DNA from: Rhizobium sp. C1
GTDB lineage: Bacteria; Pseudomonadota; Alphaproteobacteria; Rhizobiales; Rhizobiaceae
Direction: 5' to 3'
DNA: 64,000 bases
NCBI RefSeq assembly: GCF_021026335.1
Contig: NZ_JAJNCY010000002.1
Coordinates: 490,401 to 554,400 of the forward strand
Shown: piece by piece, positions 36,964 through 45,526 of the stretch
How positions within the stretch are numbered: the first letter of the stretch is position 1
Layout of the letters: each line of letters starts with the position of its first letter
Notes under the pieces: model-generated
The model's database searches: none
Told to the model about the DNA's origin: nothing
What the model saw: the letters and a program-made list of their open reading frames with translations, nothing else
Made by a program: the position numbers and the translations under genes

Positions 36964-37923
36964 TCAATAGTATTTGTTGATAAGGTCCATGCCGTTGTAG
37001 AGGCTCGCGACCTCGTCATAGCCGTTGAACATCAGCGTATCGCGCCGGTCGCCGCCGCCGCTGAAGAAGCCGCTCTTGCCGCCAATGCGCCGCTCGGTCG
37101 CCTGGCTCCAGCGCGGATGGTCGCGCTTCGGGTTGACGTTGGAATAGAAGCCGTATTCGTTGGCGGCGGCCTTGTTCCACGTGCACGGCGGCTCCTTGTC
37201 GGTCAGCGTAATGCGCACGATCGACTTGATGCTCTTGAAGCCATATTTCCACGGAACGATCAGCCGGATCGGCGCGCCCGACTGGTTCGGCAATGCCTCG
37301 CCATACATGCCGACGGCAAGAAGGGTCAGCGGCTGCATCGCTTCGTCAAGCCGAAGCCCGTCGACATAGGGCCAGGGCAGCGGCTGGAAATAGCCTTTCT
37401 GGCCCGGCATTTCCTCCGGACGCACGACCGTTTCGAAGGCCACATACTTGGCAGACGAAAGCGGCTCGACCTTCTTCAGCAGTTCCGACAGCTGGAACCC
37501 GTCCCACGGAATGACCATCGACCAGGCCTCGACGCAGCGGAAACGATAGATGCGTTCCTCGATCGGCATGGTCGCCAACAGGTCCTCGTAGCCGAAGGTC
37601 TGCGGCTTGCCGACCATGCCGTCGACCTTGATCGCCCAGGGCAGCGGCTTGAACTTGCCGGAGTTCTTCGCCGGATCGGACTTGTCGGTGCCGAATTCGT
37701 AGAAGTTGTTGTAGGTCGTGGCGGATTCCTTCGGCGTCACCGTTTCGCCCTTGGCGTCGTCGACCTTGTTGCCGATCTTGAGCGGCGTCGCTGCAAAGGC
37801 GGAGCCGCCGGTCAGCGCCAGCCCGCCGGCGGCAGCGGCACCTGCGATCAGCTGGCGACGGTTGAGATAGACGCTCTTGGGCGTGATCTCGGAGGAGGGG
37901 ATGCGGGGCGGACGATAGGTCAT
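36964..37923 (-). CDS. msrP: Periplasmic methionine sulfoxide reductase catalytic subunit MsrP
   Basis: 319 aa from ATG 37923 (AAGAGAG upstream). It has a twin-arginine signal (NRRQLIAG, residues 21-28, then an alanine-rich hydrophobic stretch ending AFA), as expected for a molybdenum-cofactor enzyme exported folded. Cys130 in [11 protein letters not shown] is the predicted molybdenum ligand. The [20 protein letters not shown] segment is typical of the sulfite-oxidase fold. It is transcribed with msrQ. Confidence 0.94.
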   Translation of the reverse strand: MTYRPPRIPSSEITPKSVYLNRRQLIAGAAAAGGLALTGGSAFAATPLKIGNKVDDAKGETVTPKESATTYNNFYEFGTDKSDPAKNSGKFKPLPWAIKVDGMVGKPQTFGYEDLLATMPIEERIYRFRCVEAWSMVIPWDGFQLSELLKKVEPLSSAKYVAFETVVRPEEMPGQKGYFQPLPWPYVDGLRLDEAMQPLTLLAVGMYGEALPNQSGAPIRLIVPWKYGFKSIKSIVRITLTDKEPPCTWNKAAANEYGFYSNVNPKRDHPRWSQATERRIGGKSGFFSGGGDRRDTLMFNGYDEVASLYNGMDLINKYY

Positions 37924-38070
37924 GGCTCTCTTCCATCGCTTCATTCGGCTTCTTGCAAGACTATACGCAGGAAAGTGCCGGAAGGTTTCGTGGAAAGAGG
38001 AAAACAGGTTCCGCCATCACATGGAAGAGGGGCCGAGGCCACGATTTCGTGAGCGCCGTGAGATTACGGA

Positions 38071-38301
38071 TCAGCCGCCGGTGAAGGTTCGCGTGAGGAT
38101 GTTGAGATAGCCGGTCGGCATGGCCAGCCAAAGGATCAATACCACAAAGGCGGCCAGGACGAGTTTGGCTGCCAGGTCAGGATTGGGGCCGCCGCCGGGC
38201 CGGCGCGGTTTCTGGCGCTCGGCCTCGCGCGCGGCTTCAGCCTTCTTCTTCTGCCAGTCTTTCAGGCTCACGAGGTTTTCGTCGTCATTCTTGCCGGCCA
38301 T
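38071..38301 (-). CDS. Small single-pass membrane protein, hypothetical
   Basis: 76 aa from ATG 38301, with GAGG 5 bp upstream. The N-terminal half is highly charged (KDWQKKKAEAAREAERQKPRRPGG), followed by one transmembrane helix (about residues 45-65) and a short tail. This is probably an inner-membrane protein with a cytoplasmic N-terminus. No function can be assigned. It follows the nuclease-fold gene by 75 bp on the same strand. Confidence 0.7.
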   Translation of the reverse strand: MAGKNDDENLVSLKDWQKKKAEAAREAERQKPRRPGGGPNPDLAAKLVLAAFVVLILWLAMPTGYLNILTRTFTGG

Positions 38302-38376
38302 GTCTGCCTCGCATTCCATTTGCAAATCAGCGACAGGATAGCCTCCTCAAGCGCTGATGTCATTCGATTGGTTGGT

Positions 38377-38886
38377 TCAGTCGCACCAGCCGCGGCGCCG
38401 GCCTTCCCAGGTCCGCGCAAGGCCTTCTGCCACGAGCACGTTACCCAGCGACTTGCCGCCCCGCATGACGATGCGCAGCTTGCGGCCATATCTGTCCGTA
38501 TCGCGGTCAATCGGCTTGAGGTCGAACGGTCCGGCATTCAGGAGTTCCAGCAGCCGCTGCTTGGCCGCTTCGCCCAGAGCCTGCTCATAAGGACAGCGGG
38601 CGGGGTGGAGCTCGGGCGTATCGATATCGGCGATCCGGATCTTGTCGCCGCCGAGCCGGAACGTATCGCCATCAACGATACAGTTGACCATGCTGCCGCC
38701 GCCACAAAAGCTGAAGCGGGTGGGACGGGCGATGGAGCCTGTCGTTTCGGGGGAGGGGGTGGCCTCCGGCGTGGCGCGGGCGGATGCGGTCTCCTCGACG
38801 CGGGTCACAAACCCTTGCGGGAGCAGAATCCAGATCGCAGCCAGAACGGCTCCCGAAATCATTGTTCTGAAAATATGCCGCAGCAT
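38377..38886 (-). CDS. Thermonuclease (SNase-like) family protein with N-terminal membrane anchor
   Basis: 169 aa from ATG 38886, with GAGG 7 bp upstream. An N-terminal hydrophobic segment (ISGAVLAAIWILL) is a signal or anchor, followed by a low-complexity linker. The staphylococcal-nuclease fold is marked by VDGDTFRLGGDKIRIADIDTPE, then DRYGRKLRIV and LGNVLVAEGLA. The catalytic Asp and Arg positions of SNase (DGDT, RIADIDTPE, DRYGR) appear kept. It is probably an envelope-located nuclease, although activity of rhizobial members is untested as far as I know. Confidence 0.82.
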   Translation of the reverse strand: MLRHIFRTMISGAVLAAIWILLPQGFVTRVEETASARATPEATPSPETTGSIARPTRFSFCGGGSMVNCIVDGDTFRLGGDKIRIADIDTPELHPARCPYEQALGEAAKQRLLELLNAGPFDLKPIDRDTDRYGRKLRIVMRGGKSLGNVLVAEGLARTWEGRRRGWCD

Positions 38887-39106
38887 GGGTCGCCTCACGA
38901 ATCTCGCGAGCAAGCCTAAGGTCACAACCGTTTCGATTTGCTTAGCGGCCCGAGCGTCGGGGGGCGTACCGGAGCGTACCGGATCGGGCCGAACCGATAG
39001 TGACAGCCCGTATTGCTTGCTGTAGGACGGATACCTAGATTTGAGATGCGATCAGCCCGTTTCGGGCCGGATTACGCCAAGAACAGCTCAGCCCGAGGAA
39101 AGACCC

Positions 39107-40951
39107 ATGCCTGCTTATCGTTCGAGAACCACGACCCATGGCCGCAACATGGCCGGTGCGCGCGGCCTTTGGCGCGCCACGGGCATGAAGGATGGCGATT
39201 TCGGCAAGCCGATCATTGCGGTGGTCAACTCGTTCACGCAGTTCGTGCCGGGTCACGTCCACCTGAAGGATCTCGGCCAGCTCGTCGCGCGCGAAATCGA
39301 AGCGGCGGGCGGCATCGCCAAGGAATTCAACACGATCGCCGTCGACGATGGTATCGCCATGGGCCATGACGGCATGCTCTATTCGCTGCCGAGCCGCGAA
39401 CTCATCGCCGACAGCGTCGAGTACATGGTCAACGCGCACTGCGCCGACGCCATGGTCTGCATCTCCAACTGCGACAAGATCACCCCCGGCATGCTGATGG
39501 CCTCGCTTCGCCTCAACATCCCGTCGATCTTCGTCTCCGGCGGCCCGATGGAAGCCGGCAAGGTCGTACTGAAGGGCAAGAAGCAGGCGCTCGACCTCGT
39601 CGACGCCATGGTCGCCGCAGCGGATGAGAGCTACACCGACGAGGAAGTCGCCGCCATCGAGCGCTCGGCCTGCCCGACCTGCGGTTCCTGCTCGGGCATG
39701 TTCACGGCCAACTCGATGAACTGTCTGACGGAAGCTTTGGGCCTCTCGCTGCCCGGCAACGGCTCGACACTGGCAACCCATGCCGACCGTCGCCGCCTCT
39801 TCGTCGAAGCTGGCCACCAGATCGTCGACATCACCCGCCGCTATTACGAGCAGGACGACGTCAACGTCCTGCCGCGCAACGTCGCCAACAAGCAGGCTTT
39901 CGAGAACGCCATGGCGCTCGATATCGCCATGGGCGGTTCGACCAACACCGTTCTGCACATCCTCGCCGCCGCCCATGAAGCCGAAATCGACTTCACCATG
40001 GACGATATCGACCGCCTCTCGCGCAAGGTGCCCTGCCTCTCCAAGGTCGCACCGGCCAAGAACGACGTTCACATGGAAGACGTCCACCGCGCCGGCGGCA
40101 TCATGGCCATCCTCGGCGAGCTCGACCGTGGTGGCCTGATCAACCGCGACAGCCCGACCGTCCATGCCGCAACGCTTGGCGATGCGCTGGACCGCTGGGA
40201 CATCATGCGCACGAATTCGGAAACGGTCCGCAACTTCTTCCTCGCAGCGCCGGGCGGCGTGCCGACTCAGACCGCGTTCAGCCAGGAAGAGCGCTGGGAA
40301 GAACTCGACACCGACCGCAAGAATGGCGTTATCCGCTCGGTCGAACATCCGTTCTCCAAGGATGGCGGTCTGGCTGTTCTCAAGGGCAATATCGCGCTCG
40401 ACGGCTGCATCGTGAAGACGGCCGGCGTGGATGAAAGCATCCTCAAGTTCACCGGCCCTGCGGTCGTCTTCGAAAGCCAGGACGCTGCCGTGAAGGGCAT
40501 TCTGAGCAACGAGGTCAAGGCCGGCGACGTCGTCGTTATCCGCTACGAAGGCCCGAAGGGCGGCCCGGGCATGCAGGAAATGCTCTATCCGACGAGCTAT
40601 CTGAAGTCCAAGGGCCTCGGCAAGGCCTGCGCACTGCTCACCGACGGCCGCTTCTCCGGCGGCACGTCCGGCCTCTCCATCGGCCACGTCTCGCCGGAAG
40701 CGGCAAACGGCGGCACGATCGGTCTCGTCAAGAATGGCGACACGATCGAGATCGATATCCCGAACCGCACCATCAACCTGATCGTCGGCAGGCAAGAACT
40801 CGACAAGCGCCGCGCCGAGCAGGACGCCAAGGGCTGGAAGCCGGAACATCCGCGCAAGCGCAATGTCAGCCAGGCACTGAAGGCCTATGCGGCCTTTGCG
40901 ACTTCGGCCGACAAGGGCGCTGTGCGCGTCCTGCCCGACGAATACAACTGA
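39107..40951 (+). CDS. ilvD: Dihydroxy-acid dehydratase
   Basis: 614 aa. It dehydrates 2,3-dihydroxy-acids to 2-oxo acids in valine, leucine and isoleucine synthesis. The iron-sulfur cysteines appear in CISNCDK and [11 protein letters not shown], and the C-terminal [20 protein letters not shown] signature is present. The start is ATG 39107 behind GAGGAAAG. It is monocistronic, with a terminator after it. Confidence 0.98.
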   Translation: MPAYRSRTTTHGRNMAGARGLWRATGMKDGDFGKPIIAVVNSFTQFVPGHVHLKDLGQLVAREIEAAGGIAKEFNTIAVDDGIAMGHDGMLYSLPSRELIADSVEYMVNAHCADAMVCISNCDKITPGMLMASLRLNIPSIFVSGGPMEAGKVVLKGKKQALDLVDAMVAAADESYTDEEVAAIERSACPTCGSCSGMFTANSMNCLTEALGLSLPGNGSTLATHADRRRLFVEAGHQIVDITRRYYEQDDVNVLPRNVANKQAFENAMALDIAMGGSTNTVLHILAAAHEAEIDFTMDDIDRLSRKVPCLSKVAPAKNDVHMEDVHRAGGIMAILGELDRGGLINRDSPTVHAATLGDALDRWDIMRTNSETVRNFFLAAPGGVPTQTAFSQEERWEELDTDRKNGVIRSVEHPFSKDGGLAVLKGNIALDGCIVKTAGVDESILKFTGPAVVFESQDAAVKGILSNEVKAGDVVVIRYEGPKGGPGMQEMLYPTSYLKSKGLGKACALLTDGRFSGGTSGLSIGHVSPEAANGGTIGLVKNGDTIEIDIPNRTINLIVGRQELDKRRAEQDAKGWKPEHPRKRNVSQALKAYAAFATSADKGAVRVLPDEYN

Positions 40952-40978
40952 TCGGCGCAATAGGATTGAACAATGAGA

Positions 40979-41018
40979 AAGCCACGGCCGGAAACCCGGC
41001 CGTGGCTTTTCTTTTTTT
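40979..41018 (+). terminator. ilvD terminator
   Basis: A perfect 13-bp stem, 40979-40991 against 40996-41008, with loop AAAC and followed by TTCTTTTTTT. It may also serve the convergent LprI-like gene. Confidence 0.9.
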
Positions 41019-41037
41019 GAGCGCGTGACTTTGTGGC

Positions 41038-41403
41038 CTATTTCGAGGGTGCCGGCCGCTCGAACCTGTTGTAATCGTCCTCGAACACCTTCAGCCGATC
41101 CTCATAAGCCTTGCGGATGCAGGCGATATCAGCCTGGCAGGCTTGGCGCGTCTTGATCCAGGCCGTTTGCTGATCCTGCAATTCGCCGCGAACGCCCATG
41201 GCGTACATGCCGGAAAGCCATTTGAATTCCGTGGCCATGCGCACATCAAGGTCGTTCAGGTCCCGGTTGGCGCAGATGGCGGTCTCGTCCGGCTGGAGCG
41301 TCTTGGCGTCGCAATCGAAGCTCGCAGCAGACGCGGTGTGAACGGCTAGGCCTACGAAGACCGCAACCGCGAAGGCGAGGGGGATGCGGGCAATGAGCGT
41401 CAT
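41038..41403 (-). CDS. Lysozyme-inhibitor LprI-like (DUF1311) periplasmic protein
   Basis: 121 aa. A signal peptide (residues 1-26, ending HTASA) is followed by a small domain with the family pattern FDCDAK...DETAICANRDLNDLDVRM...QQTAWIKTRQAC...CIRKAYEDRL. The four cysteines probably form disulfides in the periplasm. Named after LprI of Mycobacterium tuberculosis, a lysozyme inhibitor, but most proteins with this domain are uncharacterised. AGGAG precedes the ATG. Confidence 0.85.
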   Translation of the reverse strand: MTLIARIPLAFAVAVFVGLAVHTASAASFDCDAKTLQPDETAICANRDLNDLDVRMATEFKWLSGMYAMGVRGELQDQQTAWIKTRQACQADIACIRKAYEDRLKVFEDDYNRFERPAPSK

Positions 41404-41516
41404 GAGAACTCCTGTTCTGCCGACCGGCCGCGGCGCATGAAGACAGGCCGGTGCCGGCGCACGTTACTCTGCATGAAATGCGTGGCCGGTGTCAGGGTTC
41501 CCTGTCTCCAAACACA

Positions 41517-41540
41517 AAAGGCGCCCCCGCGGACGCCTTT
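41517..41540 (-). terminator. Terminator of the diguanylate cyclase gene
   Basis: Read on the minus strand, AAAGGCG (41540-41534) pairs with CGCCTTT (41523-41517), followed by tgtgttt. It lies 25 bp past the stop codon. Confidence 0.6.
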
Positions 41541-41565
41541 GAAAGTCTCGCCGATCCTGGCTGCA

Positions 41566-42639
41566 TCACTTGCGATACAGAAACCAGCTCTTGGCGGAAT
41601 CCTTCTTCATGCCGTCCTCAAACAGGAGCGCGCGGTTGCGGCCCGAATTCTTGGCGCAATAGAGCGCGATGTCGGACTTGGAATAGATTTCGTTCGGATC
41701 GTCGCTGTCACAGGCCATGGAGACGCCAAGCGAGAGCGTGACCGGACCATAATCGACGCCGGTCTTTGAGTTCTTGAAGGGCGTGGCTTCCAGCGACCTG
41801 CGGATACGCTCGGCGATCTGCAAAGCCTCGGTTTCGGTATTGCCCTCGATGATGATGGCGAATTCCTCGCCGCCGGTGCGGGCGACGAAGACGTCCTTGC
41901 GGACATTAGCCTTGATCACGTTGCCGACGGTGGCGAGTATCTTGTCGCCGACCGGGTGTCCGAAGCTGTCGTTGATCTTCTTGAAATTGTCGATATCGCA
42001 AAGCACCAGCGCGGTGAGCGACATCTGCTTCTTCTCGCTGTAGATCTGCGCGAGCTTGTCGTCAAAGGCGCGGCGGTTGGCAAGCCGAGTGAGCGAGTCC
42101 GTGTTGGCGATGCGCTTGTACTCATCGAGTTCCTTGCGCACGAGATCCATCTCGGCGGACTTTTCGACCACGTTCTGCACCATGACGGCGCCCTGCGCCA
42201 TCGTGTCACCGGTCGCGTCAGAGAGGATGCTGATCGCGTTGCGCAGCAGGTCCGCGGAAGAGGCATTCTTGGTGTTGATGCGCGTGAATGTATCGCCCAG
42301 CAGCTTGTTGTAGCTTTCCAGTGACGTCTGTTCCTGTTTCAGCAGGCGGAGCAGACCTTCGAGCTCGCTCAGGATTTTCGTATGCGCGCCTTCGACGAGG
42401 TTTGCACGGTGCTGGTCGCCGAAATACTGTTCGCCAATCGAATCGAGTTCGCGCTGCGTCGCCTTGTTGCCAAGGGCCGCCAGATCACGCGTCAGCTTCG
42501 GATTGGAGCCGATATAGGCTTCGTAAAACAGCTCGTAATTGCGCGGGATCGGCGGAACGCCCATGCTGCGCATGGCATAGGTGACTTGTGCAGCTATGTC
42601 CGGAACCTGAACCTTAGGTTGCACAGGCGTCGACGACAT
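41566..42639 (-). CDS. Diguanylate cyclase (GGDEF domain)
   Basis: 357 aa from ATG 42639, behind a G-rich ribosome site. The N-terminal 170 residues lack membrane segments and look helical, and probably act as a signalling or dimerisation region. The GGDEF domain begins near DSLTRLANRR (181); the active site is GGEEF at 256-260, preceded by CDIDNFKKIND, so it should make cyclic di-GMP from GTP in the cytoplasm. The inhibitory RXXD site is degenerate: the expected position reads RKDV. Feedback inhibition by product may be absent. Confidence 0.92.
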   Translation of the reverse strand: MSSTPVQPKVQVPDIAAQVTYAMRSMGVPPIPRNYELFYEAYIGSNPKLTRDLAALGNKATQRELDSIGEQYFGDQHRANLVEGAHTKILSELEGLLRLLKQEQTSLESYNKLLGDTFTRINTKNASSADLLRNAISILSDATGDTMAQGAVMVQNVVEKSAEMDLVRKELDEYKRIANTDSLTRLANRRAFDDKLAQIYSEKKQMSLTALVLCDIDNFKKINDSFGHPVGDKILATVGNVIKANVRKDVFVARTGGEEFAIIIEGNTETEALQIAERIRRSLEATPFKNSKTGVDYGPVTLSLGVSMACDSDDPNEIYSKSDIALYCAKNSGRNRALLFEDGMKKDSAKSWFLYRK

Positions 42640-42753
42640 AAATAACCCCCAAATACTCAAAGATGCATATTGAAAGTTCTAGGGGTAAAATCTTTGAAAA
42701 GCATTAATTATAGGTAGTGACCACCTAAATCGATGATAGTTCTCTAAAATAAG

Positions 42754-42800
42754 AAGCCGCGGCTCGAAATGGCGATACCTCGCCCGGCCGCGGCTTTTCA
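42754..42800 (-). terminator. Terminator of the class I fumarase gene
   Basis: AAGCCGCGGC (42754-42763) and GCCGCGGCTT (42787-42796) form a 10-bp stem around a 23-nt loop. On the minus strand it lies just after the fumarase stop and is followed by a T-containing tail. Confidence 0.6.
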
Positions 42801-42816
42801 AATGTATCAATTTGGC

Positions 42817-44424
42817 TCAGCCGAGATTGAGTTCCTTAAAGAAGTCATTGCCCTTGTCATCAATGACGATGAAGGCCGGGAAGTTTTCGACTTCGATCTT
42901 CCAGACAGCCTCCATGCCGAGTTCCGGGAACTCCAGAACATCGACCTGCTTGATGCAGTCCTGCGCCAGACGTGCAGCCGGCCCGCCGATGGAGCCGAGA
43001 TAGAAACCGCCGTGCCGAGCGCAGGCGTCGCGCACCGCCTTGGAACGGTTGCCCTTGGCGAGCATCACCATCGAGCCGCCGAAGGACTGGAACTGGTCGA
43101 CATAGCTGTCCATGCGGCCTGCCGTCGTCGGGCCGAAGGAGCCAGAGGGCATGCCTTCCGGGGTCTTCGCAGGGCCGGCGTAATAGACCGGGTGGTCCTT
43201 CATATATTGCGGCATCTCGCCGCCGGCTTCGAGGATCGAGCGGATCTTGGCATGCGCCAGATCGCGCGCCACGATGATCGTGCCGGTCAGCGACAGCTGC
43301 GTCTTGACCGGATGCTTGGTGAGTTCGGCCAGAACATCCTTCATCGGCCGGTTGAGGTCGATCTTGATCACATGCTCGGAAAGCTTGGCCTCATCGATCT
43401 CCGGCATGTACTTCGCCGGTTCGGTCTCCAGCTGCTCGATGAAGATGCCGTCCCTGGTGATCTTGCCGAGCGCCTGACGGTCCGCCGAACAGGAAACGCC
43501 GAGCCCGATCGGCAGCGACGCGCCATGGCGGGGCAGGCGGATGACGCGCACGTCATGACAGAAATACTTGCCGCCGAACTGCGCGCCGACGCCGAGCGAC
43601 TGCGTGAGCTTGTGAATTTCGGCTTCCATCTCGAGATCGCGGAAGGCATGGCCACTCTCGGACCCTTCAGTCGGCAGCTCATCGAGGTAGCGCGCCGAGG
43701 CGAGCTTGACTGTCTTCAGGTTCATCTCGGCCGACGTGCCGCCGATGACAATTGCCAGATGGTAGGGGGGACAGGCCGAGGTGCCGAGCGTCAGGATCTT
43801 TTCCTTCAGGAACTCGACCATGCGGTCATGCGTCAGCAGGGATGGCGTGGCCTGATAGAGATAGGTCTTGTTGGCCGAGCCGCCGCCCTTGGCCATGAAC
43901 AGGAACTTGTACTCGTCCGTCCCTTCCTCATAGATGTCGATCTGGGCCGGCAGGTTGTTGCGGGTGTTCTTTTCCTCGAACATTTTCAGAGGCGCGAGCT
44001 GCGAATAGCGCAGGTTCTTCTTCTGGTAGGCGTCGAGGATGCCCTGCGCCATCGCTTCGTAGTCACCGCCTTCGGTCCAGACGCGGCGACCCTTCTTGGC
44101 CATGACGATAGCCGTGCCCGTATCCTGACACATCGGCAGGATGCCGCCGGCCGCGATATTGGCGTTCTTCAGCAGGTCATAGGCAACGAAACGGTCGTTC
44201 TCGGTCGCTTCCGGGTCTTCCAGAATGCTGGCGAGCTGCTTCAGATGGCCGGGGCGCAGCAGATGGTTGATATCGGCCAGCGCCGTCTCTGCCAGAAGCC
44301 GGATGCCCTCGGGCTCCACCGTCAGGATATCCTGTCCGCGGAATTTCTCGACCGAAACGTAGTCGCTCGAAATCTTCCGGTAGGGCGTGGTGTCGGGACC
44401 AAGTGGAAAAAGATCGTCTGCCAT
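42817..44424 (-). CDS. Fumarate hydratase, class I (iron-sulfur)
   Basis: 535 aa. It interconverts fumarate and malate in the TCA cycle with a labile [4Fe-4S] cluster. The three predicted cluster ligands are Cys99 (LPMCQDTGT), Cys218 (TSACPPYH) and Cys312 (GVSCSADR). The length fits the long single-chain FumA/B-type enzyme. The start is ATG 44424; its ribosome site GGAG lies inside a perfect hairpin (44428-44464). A second, oxygen-stable class II fumarase is encoded 1.1 kb upstream on the same strand. Confidence 0.95.
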   Translation of the reverse strand: MADDLFPLGPDTTPYRKISSDYVSVEKFRGQDILTVEPEGIRLLAETALADINHLLRPGHLKQLASILEDPEATENDRFVAYDLLKNANIAAGGILPMCQDTGTAIVMAKKGRRVWTEGGDYEAMAQGILDAYQKKNLRYSQLAPLKMFEEKNTRNNLPAQIDIYEEGTDEYKFLFMAKGGGSANKTYLYQATPSLLTHDRMVEFLKEKILTLGTSACPPYHLAIVIGGTSAEMNLKTVKLASARYLDELPTEGSESGHAFRDLEMEAEIHKLTQSLGVGAQFGGKYFCHDVRVIRLPRHGASLPIGLGVSCSADRQALGKITRDGIFIEQLETEPAKYMPEIDEAKLSEHVIKIDLNRPMKDVLAELTKHPVKTQLSLTGTIIVARDLAHAKIRSILEAGGEMPQYMKDHPVYYAGPAKTPEGMPSGSFGPTTAGRMDSYVDQFQSFGGSMVMLAKGNRSKAVRDACARHGGFYLGSIGGPAARLAQDCIKQVDVLEFPELGMEAVWKIEVENFPAFIVIDDKGNDFFKELNLG

Positions 44425-44427
44425 CTG

Positions 44428-44464
44428 GACAGTCTCCGCTGGGAAAAAGAGGTCGGAGACTGTC
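44428..44464 (-). promoter_or_regulatory. Hairpin sequestering the Shine-Dalgarno of the class I fumarase
   Basis: An 11-bp perfect inverted repeat (44428-44438 and 44454-44464) with a 15-nt loop ends 3 nt before the start codon. On the mRNA the right arm reads CGGAGACTGTC, so the only visible Shine-Dalgarno (GGAG) is paired. It could be a translational switch or a DNA operator. Confidence 0.6.
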
Positions 44465-44548
44465 TAATCATCTGATTTTTAAAAAGCAATTACCGGCAAA
44501 CGGTAGGTGGCGCATTCAAACGGTTTAGGCCTTAAGATGTGACATAGT

Positions 44549-45145
44549 TCAATCCGCATCCTCTAACTGCGCCTGCAAAAGCGGTGCGAGATAGGACTCC
44601 ATTGCGGTCAGATCGAGGTGGCCAAGATGCCATTGTCTATCGCATTCCCGAAGAGCTTCATAATAGGGGCCCCGATTCTCGCGGATTCTTTCCGGAACGA
44701 TCTTTCGCCCAGGGAGCAGAGTACCAATCCTCACACATAGAAGGTAGTAACACACGGCGCGCGCCGTCCGACCGTTGCCCTCGACAAAGGGATGGATCCA
44801 GTTCAGTCGCCACAAGCCATAGCCGGCCAACTCGGTCGGTGTCAGGCTATCCCAATTCTCGTGAATAAAGGAGATGAAGCGATCCATGAGATCGGGAACA
44901 TCGCCGAATGGCGGCGGCTTGTGGCTGCCGACATAAATCGGTTCCTGGCGAAAACGGCCGCCAAATTGCGATATCGCTGCCACGGCGGTGTGGTTCAACG
45001 CCCACAACATGTATTTGTCGATGGCCTGAGGGCCCTGTTGAATTCCGATTTCAATGAAGTTTGTGAGAAGGTCGTACTGACGGAGAAGATTTTTCTCCAG
45101 CATGGCACTGTAGAGTTCGGGATACTGGCTTTCGGTGACAAGCAT
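44549..45145 (-). CDS. Fic-family AMPylator-type protein
   Basis: 198 aa. The complete Fic motif HPFVEGNGRTAR spans residues 118-129 (His118 catalytic, Glu122 metal ligand, Arg126 and Arg129 phosphate-binding), so transfer of a nucleotide phosphate group to a target protein is predicted. An upstream flap segment (FRQEPIYVGSHKPPP, 65-79) is also typical. No inhibitory helix motif is seen inside the protein, so control should come from a partner; the small gene 33 bp upstream is the candidate. It could act as a toxin or as a housekeeping modifier. Confidence 0.88.
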   Translation of the reverse strand: MLVTESQYPELYSAMLEKNLLRQYDLLTNFIEIGIQQGPQAIDKYMLWALNHTAVAAISQFGGRFRQEPIYVGSHKPPPFGDVPDLMDRFISFIHENWDSLTPTELAGYGLWRLNWIHPFVEGNGRTARAVCYYLLCVRIGTLLPGRKIVPERIRENRGPYYEALRECDRQWHLGHLDLTAMESYLAPLLQAQLEDAD

Positions 45146-45178
45146 GGTACCCGATCCTCCATTCGTCGCTCATGTGCC

Positions 45179-45391
45179 TCACTCGGCCGCGCGCAACCTG
45201 ACGGTTTTCGCAGATTGCCGCGCGGATTCCTTGGTAATTGAGGACCCCGACGGTGCATTCCCATAGGCAAAGCTGGCGCGCTGCTCGGCCAGCATCTCTT
45301 CGCTCAGTGTTGCCTGTCGCGCCTTTGCAATCAGTGCATCCAGCTCGGGCCTTGCCGGTGCTGGAGCCAAGGCAGGTTTTCTCGCTACCAT
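45179..45391 (-). CDS. Small Fic-associated protein, candidate antitoxin
   Basis: 70 aa from ATG 45391, with GGGAGA about 5 bp upstream; the frame extends to 45460 but with poorer starts. After a proline/alanine-rich start it contains LSEEMLAEQRASFAYGNAPS and ITKESARQSAKTVRL, a pattern that in my recollection recurs in small proteins upstream of rhizobial Fic genes. It resembles the VbhA antitoxin around RASFA, but the inhibitory S-X-X-X-E-G motif reads SFAYGN here, lacking the glutamate. A role as antitoxin is inferred from position and partial motif. Confidence 0.6.
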   Translation of the reverse strand: MVARKPALAPAPARPELDALIAKARQATLSEEMLAEQRASFAYGNAPSGSSITKESARQSAKTVRLRAAE

Positions 45392-45422
45392 TTCATTCTC
45401 CCAAGACCGCAGTGCTTTCTCA

Positions 45423-45448
45423 AGTGTACACTGCATATCGTTTATATG
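45423..45448 (-). promoter_or_regulatory. Palindromes upstream of the Fic-antitoxin pair
   Basis: AGTGTACACT (45423-45432) is a perfect 10-bp palindrome, followed by CATAT/ATATG around a 5-nt spacer (45434-45448). They lie 32-57 bp ahead of the small gene's start, where an operator or promoter would be expected. The site is inferred from symmetry only. Confidence 0.35.
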
Positions 45449-45526
45449 GTTTGAGGCCATGATAGTGCAGGCAACGAGTCGCGGCTATCCAAATTCCCGA
45501 ATTCGGGAGATTGCGGATGTCTGGTT

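Noticed and set aside
45495..45508. 14-bp palindrome TCCCGAATTCGGGA after fumC as a terminator
   Set aside because: It has no loop and no T-tract on the minus strand. A terminator function is not supported, although a protein-binding site is possible.
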